NCBI GenBank assembly: GCA_024291935.2
Contig: CM044310.1
Span: 117,190,213-117,254,212, forward strand
Direction: 5' to 3'
Length of the DNA stretch: 64,000 bases
Source of the DNA: Okapia johnstoni
Taxonomy: Eukaryota > Chordata > Mammalia > Artiodactyla > Giraffidae
Shown: positions 55,075 to 64,000 of the stretch, in pieces
Numbering within the stretch: the stretch's first letter is position 1
How the letters are laid out: each line of letters starts with the position of its first letter
Position numbers and translations under genes: made by a program
The notes under the pieces: model-generated
The model's input: the letters and a program-made list of their open reading frames with translations, nothing else
What the model was told of the DNA's origin: nothing
The model's database searches: none

Positions 55075-57110
55075 GGGGATATCCAGAAGGCTCAGGAGGA
55101 GGGGGACAGAGGCAAAACAGTTGCTAGTAATGAACCTAATAAGACATCATACTTGTTTTCATAATTTATAACCCTCTTTTCAGCCCGGCTCTGAAGTGAT
55201 GGGGCAAGTGGTACTACAGACCCACTCTACAGATGGGAAAACAGAGGCACAAAGAAGACATCGCTGGAAATGTGAGAAGAGATGGCGAGGCCACTGGGGT
55301 GATGAGGAAGACCCTGCACAGCCCTTGAGGAGCTGAAACCCAGTCCTGAGAGTTCTGGGGAGCCACGACAGGGTGGTTGGGGTCAGCCACAGAACGTCAT
55401 TGGCTGAAAGTCAAGGTCATGGCCAGACTCTGCCAGGGTTCAGCTCCTCTCCACTGAGGAGCACGGTGAGCTTGGCTCACAGGAGCTGCCAGAGAAGTTT
55501 GTGAATAAACGAGTGAGTGAATTAGAAGAAGAGTAAGTGATGAAAGGAGGGGAACTGCCATCTGTTCAGCTAAGTATAATCACAGTCTTTTCAAAACTCA
55601 CTTCTGAGTTCTGCGCTCAGCCCTTTACATCCCTCCCCACTCCAACCGCAGAGAAAACTTCAAAGCAGGGCCACACTAGTCAATTCCAAGTGAGGAACTG
55701 AATCCAGGTGTAAAATGCGAGGTGCACCCAAACTCAGCAATCCAGATAAATGCTATTGTAATACTATCTTTTTTTTTGAAAAAAAATCAAAATCAATGCA
55801 AAAATAGTCCATGATGAGCAAAATATAAACTTTAAGTAAAACCTAGTCCAGTGCATTTTAAAGAAAACTTGTTTTATTTAAAATTTATTTTATTTATTTA
55901 AAATTGAAATTTATTTAAATTGTCAGTAAAGGCCAGTTCCTGGGCTCAGGAACCAAAGACAAAAGGAGAAATATGTGCTCGATTTTTCTGTATTTTTTGT
56001 TTTTCCCCTGGAATATTAAACTAGCTGAGAAAATATTGAAGAAAAAAAAGAGTAAGTGTACTGAAATTCATACTATCTTAAATGTTTTATTTTTACCCTG
56101 CAAGAATTTAGTATAATCTTACTTTCTTGGCTTTAGTGACAGTAGAGTCACCTATAGTTTTGAAAGTTACTTCTTTGCTTTTCTTGGATTCAAATGAGAG
56201 AACCCATGCTTGAAAATTTCTCTTGACCAATTAAGGATCTTAAGCGATCTTAAATTTTTAATTAAAATATTGTCAAGCTGGTTCTCCCGTGACCCCCAAG
56301 GCCTCTTGGGATCTTCCCGTCCCCTTCTTTCTCTGCTCCAGGCTCACCGCTGACACCCACCTTCTCGGTGATTTGGAGGAACTGACAGGCCTTACCCTCT
56401 TCCTACAAGCTTCTTCACCAAAGCCCATTCCTTCTCAGCCTCCATTCCTCTGCTCAAATGTCTCCTCCTCCGAGAAGCCCTCCAGGACTCCCTAATTGAA
56501 AGGGCACCCCCCCAACTCCCTTCTAGGTTCCCTCTCCCCTCTAGACCCTCAAACGTTTTGGATCGCAACCCCCAGGAAAAAAATAAATTAATACCACGAT
56601 CCTTGGTTTCCTGCCCTGTGAAAATATCTGTTTTGTTCTATTTCCATTTTATTTTCTTATTCATTTCAAAAGAAAAATTGTTGATCCCTACCCAGTAAAC
56701 TGCAATCCGCCAATTTTCACAGCCTGCTTTAAATAACAAATAGAGAAAGCCCTGCTCTATTTCATCATCGAGTTTTTTTTCTTTCCTTTTATTTGGGACT
56801 TAGCATCATGGGTAATAATACTAAGAGTAGCTGACTATTTAGTGAGCCCTTACTAAGAGGCGGACACTTAGTCCTGCATTAACTCACTGCATTTTCACAT
56901 CTGTCCTGACAATAGACACTTCTAATGGTCCCATTTCCCAAGTGGGGAAACTGGGGGCACAGAGAGATCAAGGAACTTGCTCTAAGTCACACAGATAAAG
57001 AGGGCAGAGCGGGGATTCGAACCTGTGACTGAGCAGCCCACAAAGACATGAGGGGTTGCGCGAATAAAGGGGTGAGAGGCGCACGGAGGGGCCTCGGGTG
57101 GCGCCCCACT
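55075..57110. other. SYT3: SYT3 intron with MIR and L2 copies
   Basis: MIR-like at 55,185-55,270 and 56,815-57,035 (TCCCATTTCCCAAGTGGGG), L2 3' end at 56,285-56,500 (CTCAAATGTCTCCTCCTCCG), AT-rich unique DNA at 55,740-56,280. No additional exon found. Confidence 0.55.
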
Positions 57111-57113
57111 CAC

Positions 57114-57246
57114 CTCCACCAGCTGATGCCAGTGCTCCACGGGCTTGCGCGGATTGGCAAGCATCTCGGCCCAGTGCTCGCGGCCGTGGGGGTCGGCGGC
57201 GTCAGGACCCACGCGGCACACGCCGATCACCTCGTTGTGCCCGATG
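57114..57246 (-). CDS. SYT3: SYT3 exon: end of C2B
   Basis: Acceptor GACCCCCAG before 57,246, donor GTGAGT after 57,114. Encodes [39 protein letters not shown] and HQLVE. The WHQLVE ending is the classical last strand of synaptotagmin C2B domains. Frame intact, 133 bases. Confidence 0.95.
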
Positions 57247-57331
57247 CTGGGGGTCACGGGTGGGGGCCAGTGAGCACAGAGGCAGGCAGGCCAGGCCCCA
57301 TACCCTGCTCTCACTCCGCCCCCCTCCTCAC

Positions 57332-57503
57332 CAGTCGTAGTCCACCACCGCGATGCTGAGCCCCACGTTCTCCACGCTCTCGGGGGCCACGTCGAACACC
57401 AGCGCCTCGTTGTACGTGGGGTTCAGCGTGTTCTTCTTGATGGAGGTTTTCCGCTTCTTCAGACGCCGCCCCTCGCTGATCAGAGAGGCCTTCACATAGG
57501 GGT
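57332..57503 (-). CDS. SYT3: SYT3 exon: central C2B with polybasic strand
   Basis: Acceptor CGTCCCCAG before 57,503, donor GTGAGG after 57,332. Encodes [70 protein letters not shown] is the conserved polybasic patch of C2B that binds acidic lipids and SNARE partners in the family; SDPYV and VDYD supply calcium ligands. The last codon is split (TG then C of the next exon, giving Cys). Confidence 0.95.
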
Positions 57504-57809
57504 CTGGGGACGGGCGTGGAGAGAGGGCACTGAACCAGGTCTTCATCCCTCAGACCCTGTCGTGGACCCCAGACCTTTCTTCTCACAGACCCAAGGGTTG
57601 GTTGGGTTCCCCAGCCTTTTCTCTCCTAGCCGCTCAGACCCAGAAGTCCAGACCCCAGACGCTCGTCGCCCAGACTCAGGGGGTCTGAAGCCCGCTTCCC
57701 TCCTCTCTCAGGAATGTGGAGTCTGGGCATCCAGCCCCCTCCTCGCTCAGACCCAGGAGTCTCACCCGCCTCCCCGCCCCTCAGAAGCCGGCGCCTTTCC
57801 GGAACCCAC

Positions 57810-57930
57810 CTGAGAAGCCAGTGAGGTCCATCGCTTTGAGGTTAGAGGCTTTGATGATGGTCACGGTGAGGCGGCCGGCCGTGGGGAGGTAGCAGAGTGA
57901 GAAATTGAGCTCCCCAAGATCTGCCTTTTC
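57810..57930 (-). CDS. SYT3: SYT3 exon: start of C2B
   Basis: Acceptor TTTTCCCAACTGCAG precedes 57,930; donor GTGGGT follows 57,810. The 121 bases encode [38 protein letters not shown] and FS, the first strands and first calcium loop of C2B (Asp in AMD), leaving one base of the next Asp codon. This exon is too short and phase-shifted to appear as a long open frame, and was found by splice sites. Confidence 0.95.
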
Positions 57931-57939
57931 CTGCAGTTG

Positions 57940-60295
57940 GGAAAAGGGGGTCAGTGATGCGCTGTCTCAGCCTCCCCCCAGTCTCTCCCTGCCTTCCCCA
58001 TCTCCAGCCTCCAGCTCTCCTCCCCGATTTCCAGAGCTCAGGTTTCCGATCCACTTAACGATCTGACTCAGGGCCAAAACCTGGTAAACTCCCCAGCCAC
58101 AGCGGCCCGCCACCGTCAAAGCCTATTTGTTCTGCGGAGAAAACTGGAAGAGGCATGGGTGGGGGGAGATCAGGAGAAGGACAGAAAGGGAAAGGCAGAG
58201 AGAAGAACCCTGAGAAATCGGCTGAGACAGAGATGCAGACGCCGAGAGAGAGAATGACAGACCCACAGAATTCTAGAGTCAGAAAGACCCAGAGCAGAGC
58301 GGGGATGGGGGGGAACCTAGAGACCCAGACAGAGAGGAGAAAGACCTGCTGGGGAGGGGGAAGAGGGGCTCAGACTCAGAGGGAGGGCCGAGGCCTGGGA
58401 GGGGAGAGAGTCCTCAGGGGGCAGGACTAGAGGGGCAGAGACTTGGTGGGGGGCGGTGTATGCAGATCCCTGGCTCAGACAGTGAAGAATCCGCCTGCAA
58501 CGCAGGAGACTCGGGTTCCATCCCTGGGTTGGGAAGATCCCCTGGAGAAGGGAATAGGCAACCCACTCCTGTATTCCTGCCTGGAGAATTCCATGGATGG
58601 AGAAGCCTGGTGGGCCAGCCCATGGAGTCCCAAAGAGTCAGACACGACTGAAGCGACCAACACATATGGAGACCCAGCGAGTGGCAGAGACCCAGAATGA
58701 GAGGGGAGGGAAAAAGGCCGGGGAGGGGGATTTGGGGGCATGGTGCAGGAGGAGAGAGAGAAACAGAGGCAGAGACCTTCATGAGGAAGGGACAGAGATC
58801 CAGAGAGGTGGGAAGAGAGGTGGGACAGAGAAAAGACACACGGAGAGGTCAATCTTAGGGCAGGCGACAGACAAGAGCCAGCATGAGGTTACAAGGGAGG
58901 CAGATTCCCCTGCCTTGACGCACACAGAAGGACCTGGAGCCATGGCCACAGCTAGGGGACCTACACCCCGGCTGCCCTGGCCTTCAGCCTCATCTCAGCG
59001 CCTCGCCCCCCACCCACGCAGCCAGCCAGACTCCCTGCCGCCCCGAGCAAAGACTCCCCCCAGATGTCCCCATGATGCAGGCCCCTGTGTGACCACCTAG
59101 ACCTGGAGCGATCAGGAGGAGAAGAGAAAATGTGAGGTGATGGAGGAGATAAGGATGGATGCAGGAGGGGACCCTTGAGCAGGGCGGCCTCGGGGAACAA
59201 CAGGGAGCAGGGCCAGGACCCTACCACTAGGCAGGGGGTTCTCAGAGCCTGAGCTTGGGGGATGGAGCAAGCGGGCTGAGGTCCCCCCAGGTGAAGGGGA
59301 CCTTAGGAAGAGCCACATGCATCTGGTTCAACTGTGTCCTTGTACATAGGGGTAAACAGAGGCTCAGAGATGAGAGGGAGCTTGAGTTGGGCCATCAGGT
59401 GTGCAAAATCAGCTCTCTCATGATACGAGGACAGGGCTCACACCCGCCCCCACTCACACACAGCTTCCCCAGATCAACAGAGAGCTGGAATGTTGGGAAA
59501 CCCATGGACTGGGAATGAGAGGGCCGAGGAGTTGGGAGGGTGTGAAGTTCGGGGCATGGAAGAGGTCAGGACACCCGAACAAAGACCTAGGAGCTGGGCT
59601 CGGGGAAGGGTTGGATGTATAGGAGAAGGAGGTTGTAAGACAGGAGGAAGGGGTCAGTGGGGGGTGTTGGGGGCATTGAGGAGATGTCAGGATATCGGGG
59701 ATTCCTGTGTGAGGCTTTAGGGAATCATACTATCAGGGTTCTGGTGGAGACCATGAAGACACACAGGATTAGATTAAATTAGAGAGCTTGAGGGTCAGGG
59801 CTTTGAAACAAAGTGTTCAGAGATCAGAGGGGCTGGGGGTTTCAGGAAGACTGGGGATTGAAAAATGAGGAGGTTGTAAGGGGGAAGGAAGTTTGACAAA
59901 CAAAAGCCAGGACCTCTAGGCTTGGGAAGTTGTAGGGTCAGGAATCCGAGGTCAGAAGGCAGGAGTCAGGGGGTCATGGCATGGAGTTTTGATAAAACAG
60001 GTGGTGTCTGTTATAATTTTCTCAATGGTTACCATCAGATGTCAAAGTGGGGTCAGAAGTTGGGAAATCTGGGGCTTGGTTCTGATGTTAATATTTAACA
60101 AAGTGCAGAAGGGGAGTGGGAGCCCATTATACCATTCTCTATTCCTGCTTGTACGTTTGCAATATTTTGCAGTAAAATAAAGTTAAAAAGAACTCCAGGA
60201 TCGAGGAGTTATGAGGTTGTGAAGTAGTAGGGGGGGTCAAGGAGATGGCAAGCTGTGGGGTCCTGAGTCCCCTGGGGAAGCGGGTGCAGGAGCCA
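57940..60295. other. SYT3: SYT3 intron between C2A and C2B
   Basis: Contains one Bov-tA (58,465-58,664), long purine-rich low-complexity DNA at 58,140-58,450 and 58,690-58,860, and an L1-like tail at 59,990-60,190 (CAGTAAAATAAAGTTAAAAAG). No exon seen. Confidence 0.55.
58465..58664 (+). repeat. Bov-tA SINE, antisense to SYT3
   Basis: GATCCCTGGCTCAGACAGTG head to CAGACACGACTGAAGCGACC; the only young SINE recognised inside the SYT3 part of the window. Confidence 0.88.
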
Positions 60296-60300
60296 CTGAC

Positions 60301-60519
60301 CGAACCGCCCTCCACGATGTCCCTCCACAGCGGGCGGTCAGGGGGCTGCTCGGCCAGCTCCAGGAGGTTGTCCAGCACCACCTGGCCGATGAGGTCGTGC
60401 CGGGAGAAGCGGTCAAAGTCATAGACGCTGAAGTGCAGTTTGCGCTGCGCCAACTCAGCCAGCGGCACCGAGAACTGAAACGTCTCGTTGAAGACGGGGT
60501 TCAGGGTCTTCCTGTGCAC
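60301..60519 (-). CDS. SYT3: SYT3 exon: second half of C2A
   Basis: Acceptor CTTCTCCAG before 60,519 and donor GTCAGT after 60,301; 219 bases, 73 codons, phase 0 at both ends. It begins [19 protein letters not shown] and includes [19 protein letters not shown], whose three aspartates (DFD and the D of RHD) complete the C2A calcium site, then ends RDIVEGGS at the C2A-C2B hinge. No defects are seen. Confidence 0.95.
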
Positions 60520-60645
60520 CTGGAGAAGTGGGCGAGGAAGGGAGACAGACGCCATGCTCACCTGCCCCTTCTCCCTCAGACCTGGGGGTCCAGGCCCCCT
60601 GCCCCTCCTCCCTGGGACCCGGATGTCCAGCCCTCCACTCCAGAC

Positions 60646-61035
60646 CTTGGTCTGAAACTTCTTTTTGCGGTCAGGCAGCAGGTAGATCTTGACGTAGGGA
60701 TCTGAGAAGCCATTGGAGTCCTTGGCCGGGAGGTCCAGGGCCTGCAGGATCCGCACCACCAGCTGGTCGGAGCCGTAGAGATACCGCAGGGCGAAGCTGA
60801 TGCGGCCGCAGGGCGCCCCCCCGCGCCAGCCTCCCCAGAGCCGGGGGCCCCGCCGCCCCGCCGGCTGCCAGGTCCAGTCCCCTGGTACAGCTCCGGCTTG
60901 ATCTGTCCAATGAGCTTGGCCTTTTCCTCTCCGCCCGGCAGGGGTAAGGGTAGGGTGGGCGGCCGCTCCTCACTGCCAGGGTCCGGCTGCGGGGTGAGGG
61001 TCTGCTGGGTGAGCGGCCGGGGTAGGGCAGGGTAC
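60646..61035 (-). CDS. SYT3: SYT3 exon: linker and first half of C2A, with an apparent frameshift
   Basis: Acceptor CCCCCTGCAG before 61,035, donor GTCTGG after 60,646. It begins [14 protein letters not shown], runs through [20 protein letters not shown], and then the frame is lost. The C2A start ([19 protein letters not shown] and [19 protein letters not shown]) is intact in a different frame and stays open to the donor at KKKFQTK. The break falls in a run of seven C at 60,816-60,822; eight (or five) would keep the frame, and exon length (390) fits one missing base. KDSNGFSDP holds the first two calcium-coordinating aspartates of C2A. The donor GTCTGG is a weak match, but the junction is supported by the next exon. 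Confidence 0.92.
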
Positions 61036-61044
61036 CTGCAGGGG

Positions 61045-63225
61045 GTGGGGAAGCCAGATGGGGTCAGTGGGCTCTGATCTCTGACTGCACCTGAAGACCT
61101 GGGAGGCCCCTCCCGGCCTCCTCTCCAAACCCCACAGCCCGGGGCCCACAGACCCCCACCTTTGCCCACTGTGACCTTGAGCAGGGCACTTGAATCCTCT
61201 GAGCCTCAGTTTCCCCATCTGTATGGGGGGTGGCCATCCCCTTTTCTAGGCTAGCTCCAACCCAGACCTGGGCTCGCACTAGCCTCTCAAAGCTTCCATC
61301 TGACCTCCAGGAGTGACCCTGAAAATAACTTCTCTGTGGAGCCCTGGGGCCTCACACAGCCCAGACCCCCGACCCCCATCTGCCCTTCTCCAAATATCCC
61401 CGGCCCATCCTCACTCTCTCCCACCTGGCCATCGCTCCCCCAGGCCTGTTCTTTCTCTCTCAACTTTCTGTTCTGTGCTTGTGGAACACTGTGGAAGCCG
61501 ACATCTCCGTCCTTAACCATCTCAGCCATGGTCTTCCCTTCTCACTCGCATGCTTTCCCTGGACAAGCTCATCTGTGCCCCAGGTTTCCGCAGCCACCAG
61601 CAGCCTCTGTCTGCCAAGTGTGTCTCCTGGGCTCCAGCCAGGTTCAGCCCCACCAGCCCCATCAGACACCACACACCGCTTGTGTTCCCCACGTCTCCCC
61701 AGCCCACTCCCTCTCCCAGCCCCCTACGATCCACCTTGGCCTGCAGGTCAGACACCTGGGGCTATCCTCACCTCCTCTCTCCCCTCAAACCCCTTCCCTC
61801 CTGTCTCCTGAATTTTTCCACCCCTATGGCCCCTGCTCATCCATCCTTTCCTGCATGGACCACTGCACCCATGGTGAAGTCCATGTGATGGGGCCCCTAG
61901 TGATGACTGGACAGGGCAGTGCCAGATGCACTGAGAGGCAGGCACGGGGCTGGGAGAAGCGGGGGTGGGGTGGGGTGGGGAGCACCGAGCCATGGAAAGG
62001 AGTGCGGGGTGAGATGCCTCCAGCTACTGATCAGTGCGCCATTCCCTGCTCCCAGAGTAACTTTGAGCAGGTCATTAACACCCTCTGAGCCTCAGTTTCT
62101 TCATCTGAATAATGGGGGAATGAGGAACCCAGACCAGTGTATCCTCCACCTCTGGAGGGCTTCCCCAGAGACCTCAGACTACATTTTCCACGAGCCCCTG
62201 ACAAGCCCTGCCTGGAGGAGAACCACCCACGAACCTCTGGGGCCCGAGACAATCCTTCTAGAAGGCAGTTTCCCCCAGATGCTCCCCTAGGTCCCTCCCA
62301 TTCAACAAGACCCAGACAAGGTTAGAGTCTCCCTCAAACCCTCCCCTCTTTCTAGGTCCTCTGACAGCCCCACCATCCACCCGATCACCAGGCCAGACCC
62401 CTGGCTGCTGTCCTTACCTCCTCCGACCCCCTCCTGCCCACAGCCATCAGCTCTCCTTTCCATCCTCGACTCACTGCCCCCTGACTCTCTACCTCATCTC
62501 CTCCTCCGCCATCCCCGTGATCTCGGCTCAGCCTTATCCTCTCCGACCTGGACTCTCGGCCTCCAGTCTGTCCCCTGTGTGGCCCCAGAGAGGTCTTTCT
62601 ATACCCAGAGCTGACCTCCTCTGCTCACAGCCCTCCATGGCTCCCTAGCATCCCAAGACAACGTCCCAGACCCTCCATCCGGCATCCAAGACCCTATGTG
62701 GTCCTGGCCCACCCGTGTCCCCTAGGCTGCATTTCTGCAGACCTGGCCTGGCTGGCTCAGGACAGGCTGATCTGGGGACCCACTTCCCCTGGCCTGGGAG
62801 TGACATGAGGGTCTGTCTGTAGTGCTCACCTCTACTTTTTCCCAACACACTGCTCAGGTCTAGGTCATATTAGGTGCTCAATATGCATGCATAGAATCAG
62901 CATCAATGGATCAATGAGCTGCAGGTCCCACCAATGATGAATTGCTTTGTGCCTCAGGGACTCAGGGGTCTAATCTCTATTCTCTTCCACCTTCCTGATC
63001 TCGGAGTCCTGTCCCTATCTCCTCCTTCCGTTGGTTTTAAGAGCTCAGACCTCTAGACCCCTCCTCCCTCAAACTCAGGAGTCTGGGTCCCCAGCCTCGA
63101 CTTCCTCCATCCAAGACTCCACGCCCCAAGCTCCCTCCTTGCCCAGGACTCAGGAGTGCTGCAGATGGGAAAGCGACACTGAAGAGGAATGGAAGTTCAG
63201 AGTGGATCCCCAGCCCGGTGGCCTG
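61045..63225. other. SYT3: SYT3 intron with MIR and L2
   Basis: MIR-like at 61,150-61,250 (TGAGCCTCAGTTTCCCCATC) and 62,050-62,130, L2 at about 62,530-62,870. No exon recognised. Confidence 0.5.
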
Positions 63226-63231
63226 TCTCAC

Positions 63232-63757
63232 CTGGTGGTGGGTGCCAGGCTTGTGACCTGCTGATGCGACTGGGCACTGGGCAGGCTCCCACCACTGGGG
63301 GGCAGCAGGAGCAGCCCCGAGCCTGCCCCGCCCTCCGAGGGCAGCTCGGGAGATGTCTGGCTCGGTTTGACCCCAGCGGCTACTGCAGCAGCTGCGGCCT
63401 CTGGGTAGGAGTCCATGTCCAAGTAAGAGGGCTCAGGGGGGTCAGAGCCCCCTAGACTGCCCGGCTCCAGCAGCTCAGCGAAGGGCGGATGGTGGGCTGT
63501 GTGGGCATGGTGGTGCGGGCCCCCCAGCAGGGGATGGCCACCCAAGCCGGCCCCTAGGTGGTGCCCGCCGCCGCCTACCAGGCCTGCCAGCCCGACCCCG
63601 GGGCCTAGGTCTTTGCGCAAGGGACCACCGCCCATGGTTGAGCCTCCCTTGTCCCTCCAGGGCACCCAGCACAGCTTCCACGACACGAAGAGGGAGACAC
63701 CCAGAAGGACAATGCCACAGAACGTCACGATGACCGACAGCAGGCTCACGGAGATGT
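63232..63757 (-). CDS. SYT3: SYT3 exon: transmembrane segment and Gly/His-rich linker
   Basis: Acceptor CTCTCTCCAG precedes 63,757; donor GTGAGA follows 63,232. The exon opens in phase with (G)AC for Asp and encodes DISVSLLSVIVTFCGIVLL, a transmembrane helix, then SWKLCWVPWRDKGG with a juxtamembrane cysteine of the kind often palmitoylated. Next comes a Gly/His-rich stretch (GGGGHHLGAGLGGHPLLGG, HHHAHTAHHPP), an acidic-aromatic patch (EPSYLDMDSYPEA), a poly-Ala run and a Ser/Gly/Pro linker ending SLAPTTR. The frame is open throughout. The residues before DISV are encoded by an exon outside the window; the ATG in the intron just upstream is not the start. Confidence 0.95.
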
Positions 63758-63844
63758 CTGGAGAGAGTGAGGACAAAGGTCAGGGGTCAGGGTGGGGTCA
63801 GAATTTAGCCTCCCGCTGCTCTCCCCGAAAAAGCTAAGCTTTAG

Positions 63845-63995
63845 TGTTGGCCTGTCACCATCCTAGACACATTATACATACTACTCTGTACAGACTCCAC
63901 GGCTACGCAACAGTGTTTCCTTCTAACCATTTTAAAGATGAGGAAACTGAGGTTGGGTGACTCGTATAAGGCTACACAGCTAGTCCATGACAGAT
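63845..63995 (+). repeat. MIR at the window edge
   Basis: ACCATTTTAAAGATGAGG, AAACTGAGGTTGGGTGAC and GGCTACACAGCTAGTCC, within the SYT3 intron upstream of the transmembrane exon. Confidence 0.75.
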
Positions 63996-64000
63996 CTGGG

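Larger units (their letters stand above)
54310..64000 (-). other. SYT3: SYT3 gene (synaptotagmin-3), all but the first coding exon
   Basis: Synaptotagmin-3 is a membrane-anchored protein with tandem C2 domains that bind calcium and acidic phospholipids in regulated membrane trafficking. Reading the minus strand from right to left gives seven coding exons with consistent splice phases (63,757-63,232; 61,035-60,646; 60,519-60,301; 57,930-57,810; 57,503-57,332; 57,246-57,114; 55,068-55,000) plus a 3' UTR exon. Together they carry about 1,627 coding bases; the roughly 590-residue human protein needs about 146 more, matching a missing first coding exon of about 49 residues beyond 64,000. The order transmembrane, linker, C2A, C2B and the ending KENSE identify SYT3 rather than SYT5, SYT6 or SYT10. 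One frame break occurs in the second exon present. Confidence 0.93.

Noticed and set aside
63759..63776. ATG just upstream of the SYT3 transmembrane exon as the start codon
   Set aside because: It lies in intron sequence beyond a clear acceptor; the true N-terminus is in an exon outside the window.
1..64000. CRISPR arrays, toxin-antitoxin, phage or other novel gene systems
   Set aside because: The window is mammalian; the repeats are dispersed retroposons and no regularly spaced array or operon exists.

Overview
This is a piece of a ruminant (bovid-type) nuclear genome. The evidence is its dense interspersed repeats: Bov-tA and BovA2 SINEs, 5'-truncated BovB (RTE) LINEs, ruminant L1 3' ends and cetartiodactyl CHR-type SINEs lie over older MIR, L2, L1M, MER5A and MaLR copies. 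There are no bacterial or viral operons; coding DNA is confined to short spliced exons. Species cannot be assigned. The pairing of LRRC4B and SYT3 on one strand matches human 19q13.33 (the cattle counterpart is expected on chromosome 18, from general knowledge). Exon models were made by reading splice sites and matching to remembered vertebrate proteins; no alignment was run.

Layout. 1 to about 27,600: 5' part of LRRC4B (netrin-G ligand 3) on the minus strand. The last, major coding exon is off the left edge; the first coding exon (signal peptide and LRRNT cap) is at 10,137-10,469; a GC-rich 5' UTR exon ends at a donor at 27,090/27,091. A second GC-rich island at about 12,300-13,500 has its own strong minus-strand donor and may be an alternative first exon. 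About 27,600 to 54,310: intergenic DNA, mostly layered retroposons, containing a small isolated CpG island (46,900-47,260) with an RFX-like X-box and two CTCF-like sites. 54,310 to the right edge: SYT3 (synaptotagmin-3), minus strand. It has seven coding exons covering the transmembrane segment, linker, C2A and C2B domains and the stop codon, plus a 3' UTR exon and poly(A) signal; the first coding exon (about 49 residues) is off the right edge.

Both genes encode neuronal membrane proteins. LRRC4B is a postsynaptic leucine-rich-repeat adhesion molecule; SYT3 is a calcium-binding vesicle or plasma-membrane trafficking protein. They are neighbours rather than an operon. Each gene shows one reading-frame break exactly at a G/C homopolymer, most simply explained as assembly error. 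I found no evidence for a new biological system. The most interesting items are the retroposition events (an L1 3' transduction, a retrocopy that carries a SINE, a solo LTR nested in BovB, inverted BovB arms), the candidate alternative LRRC4B promoter, and the intergenic CpG/CTCF/X-box element.
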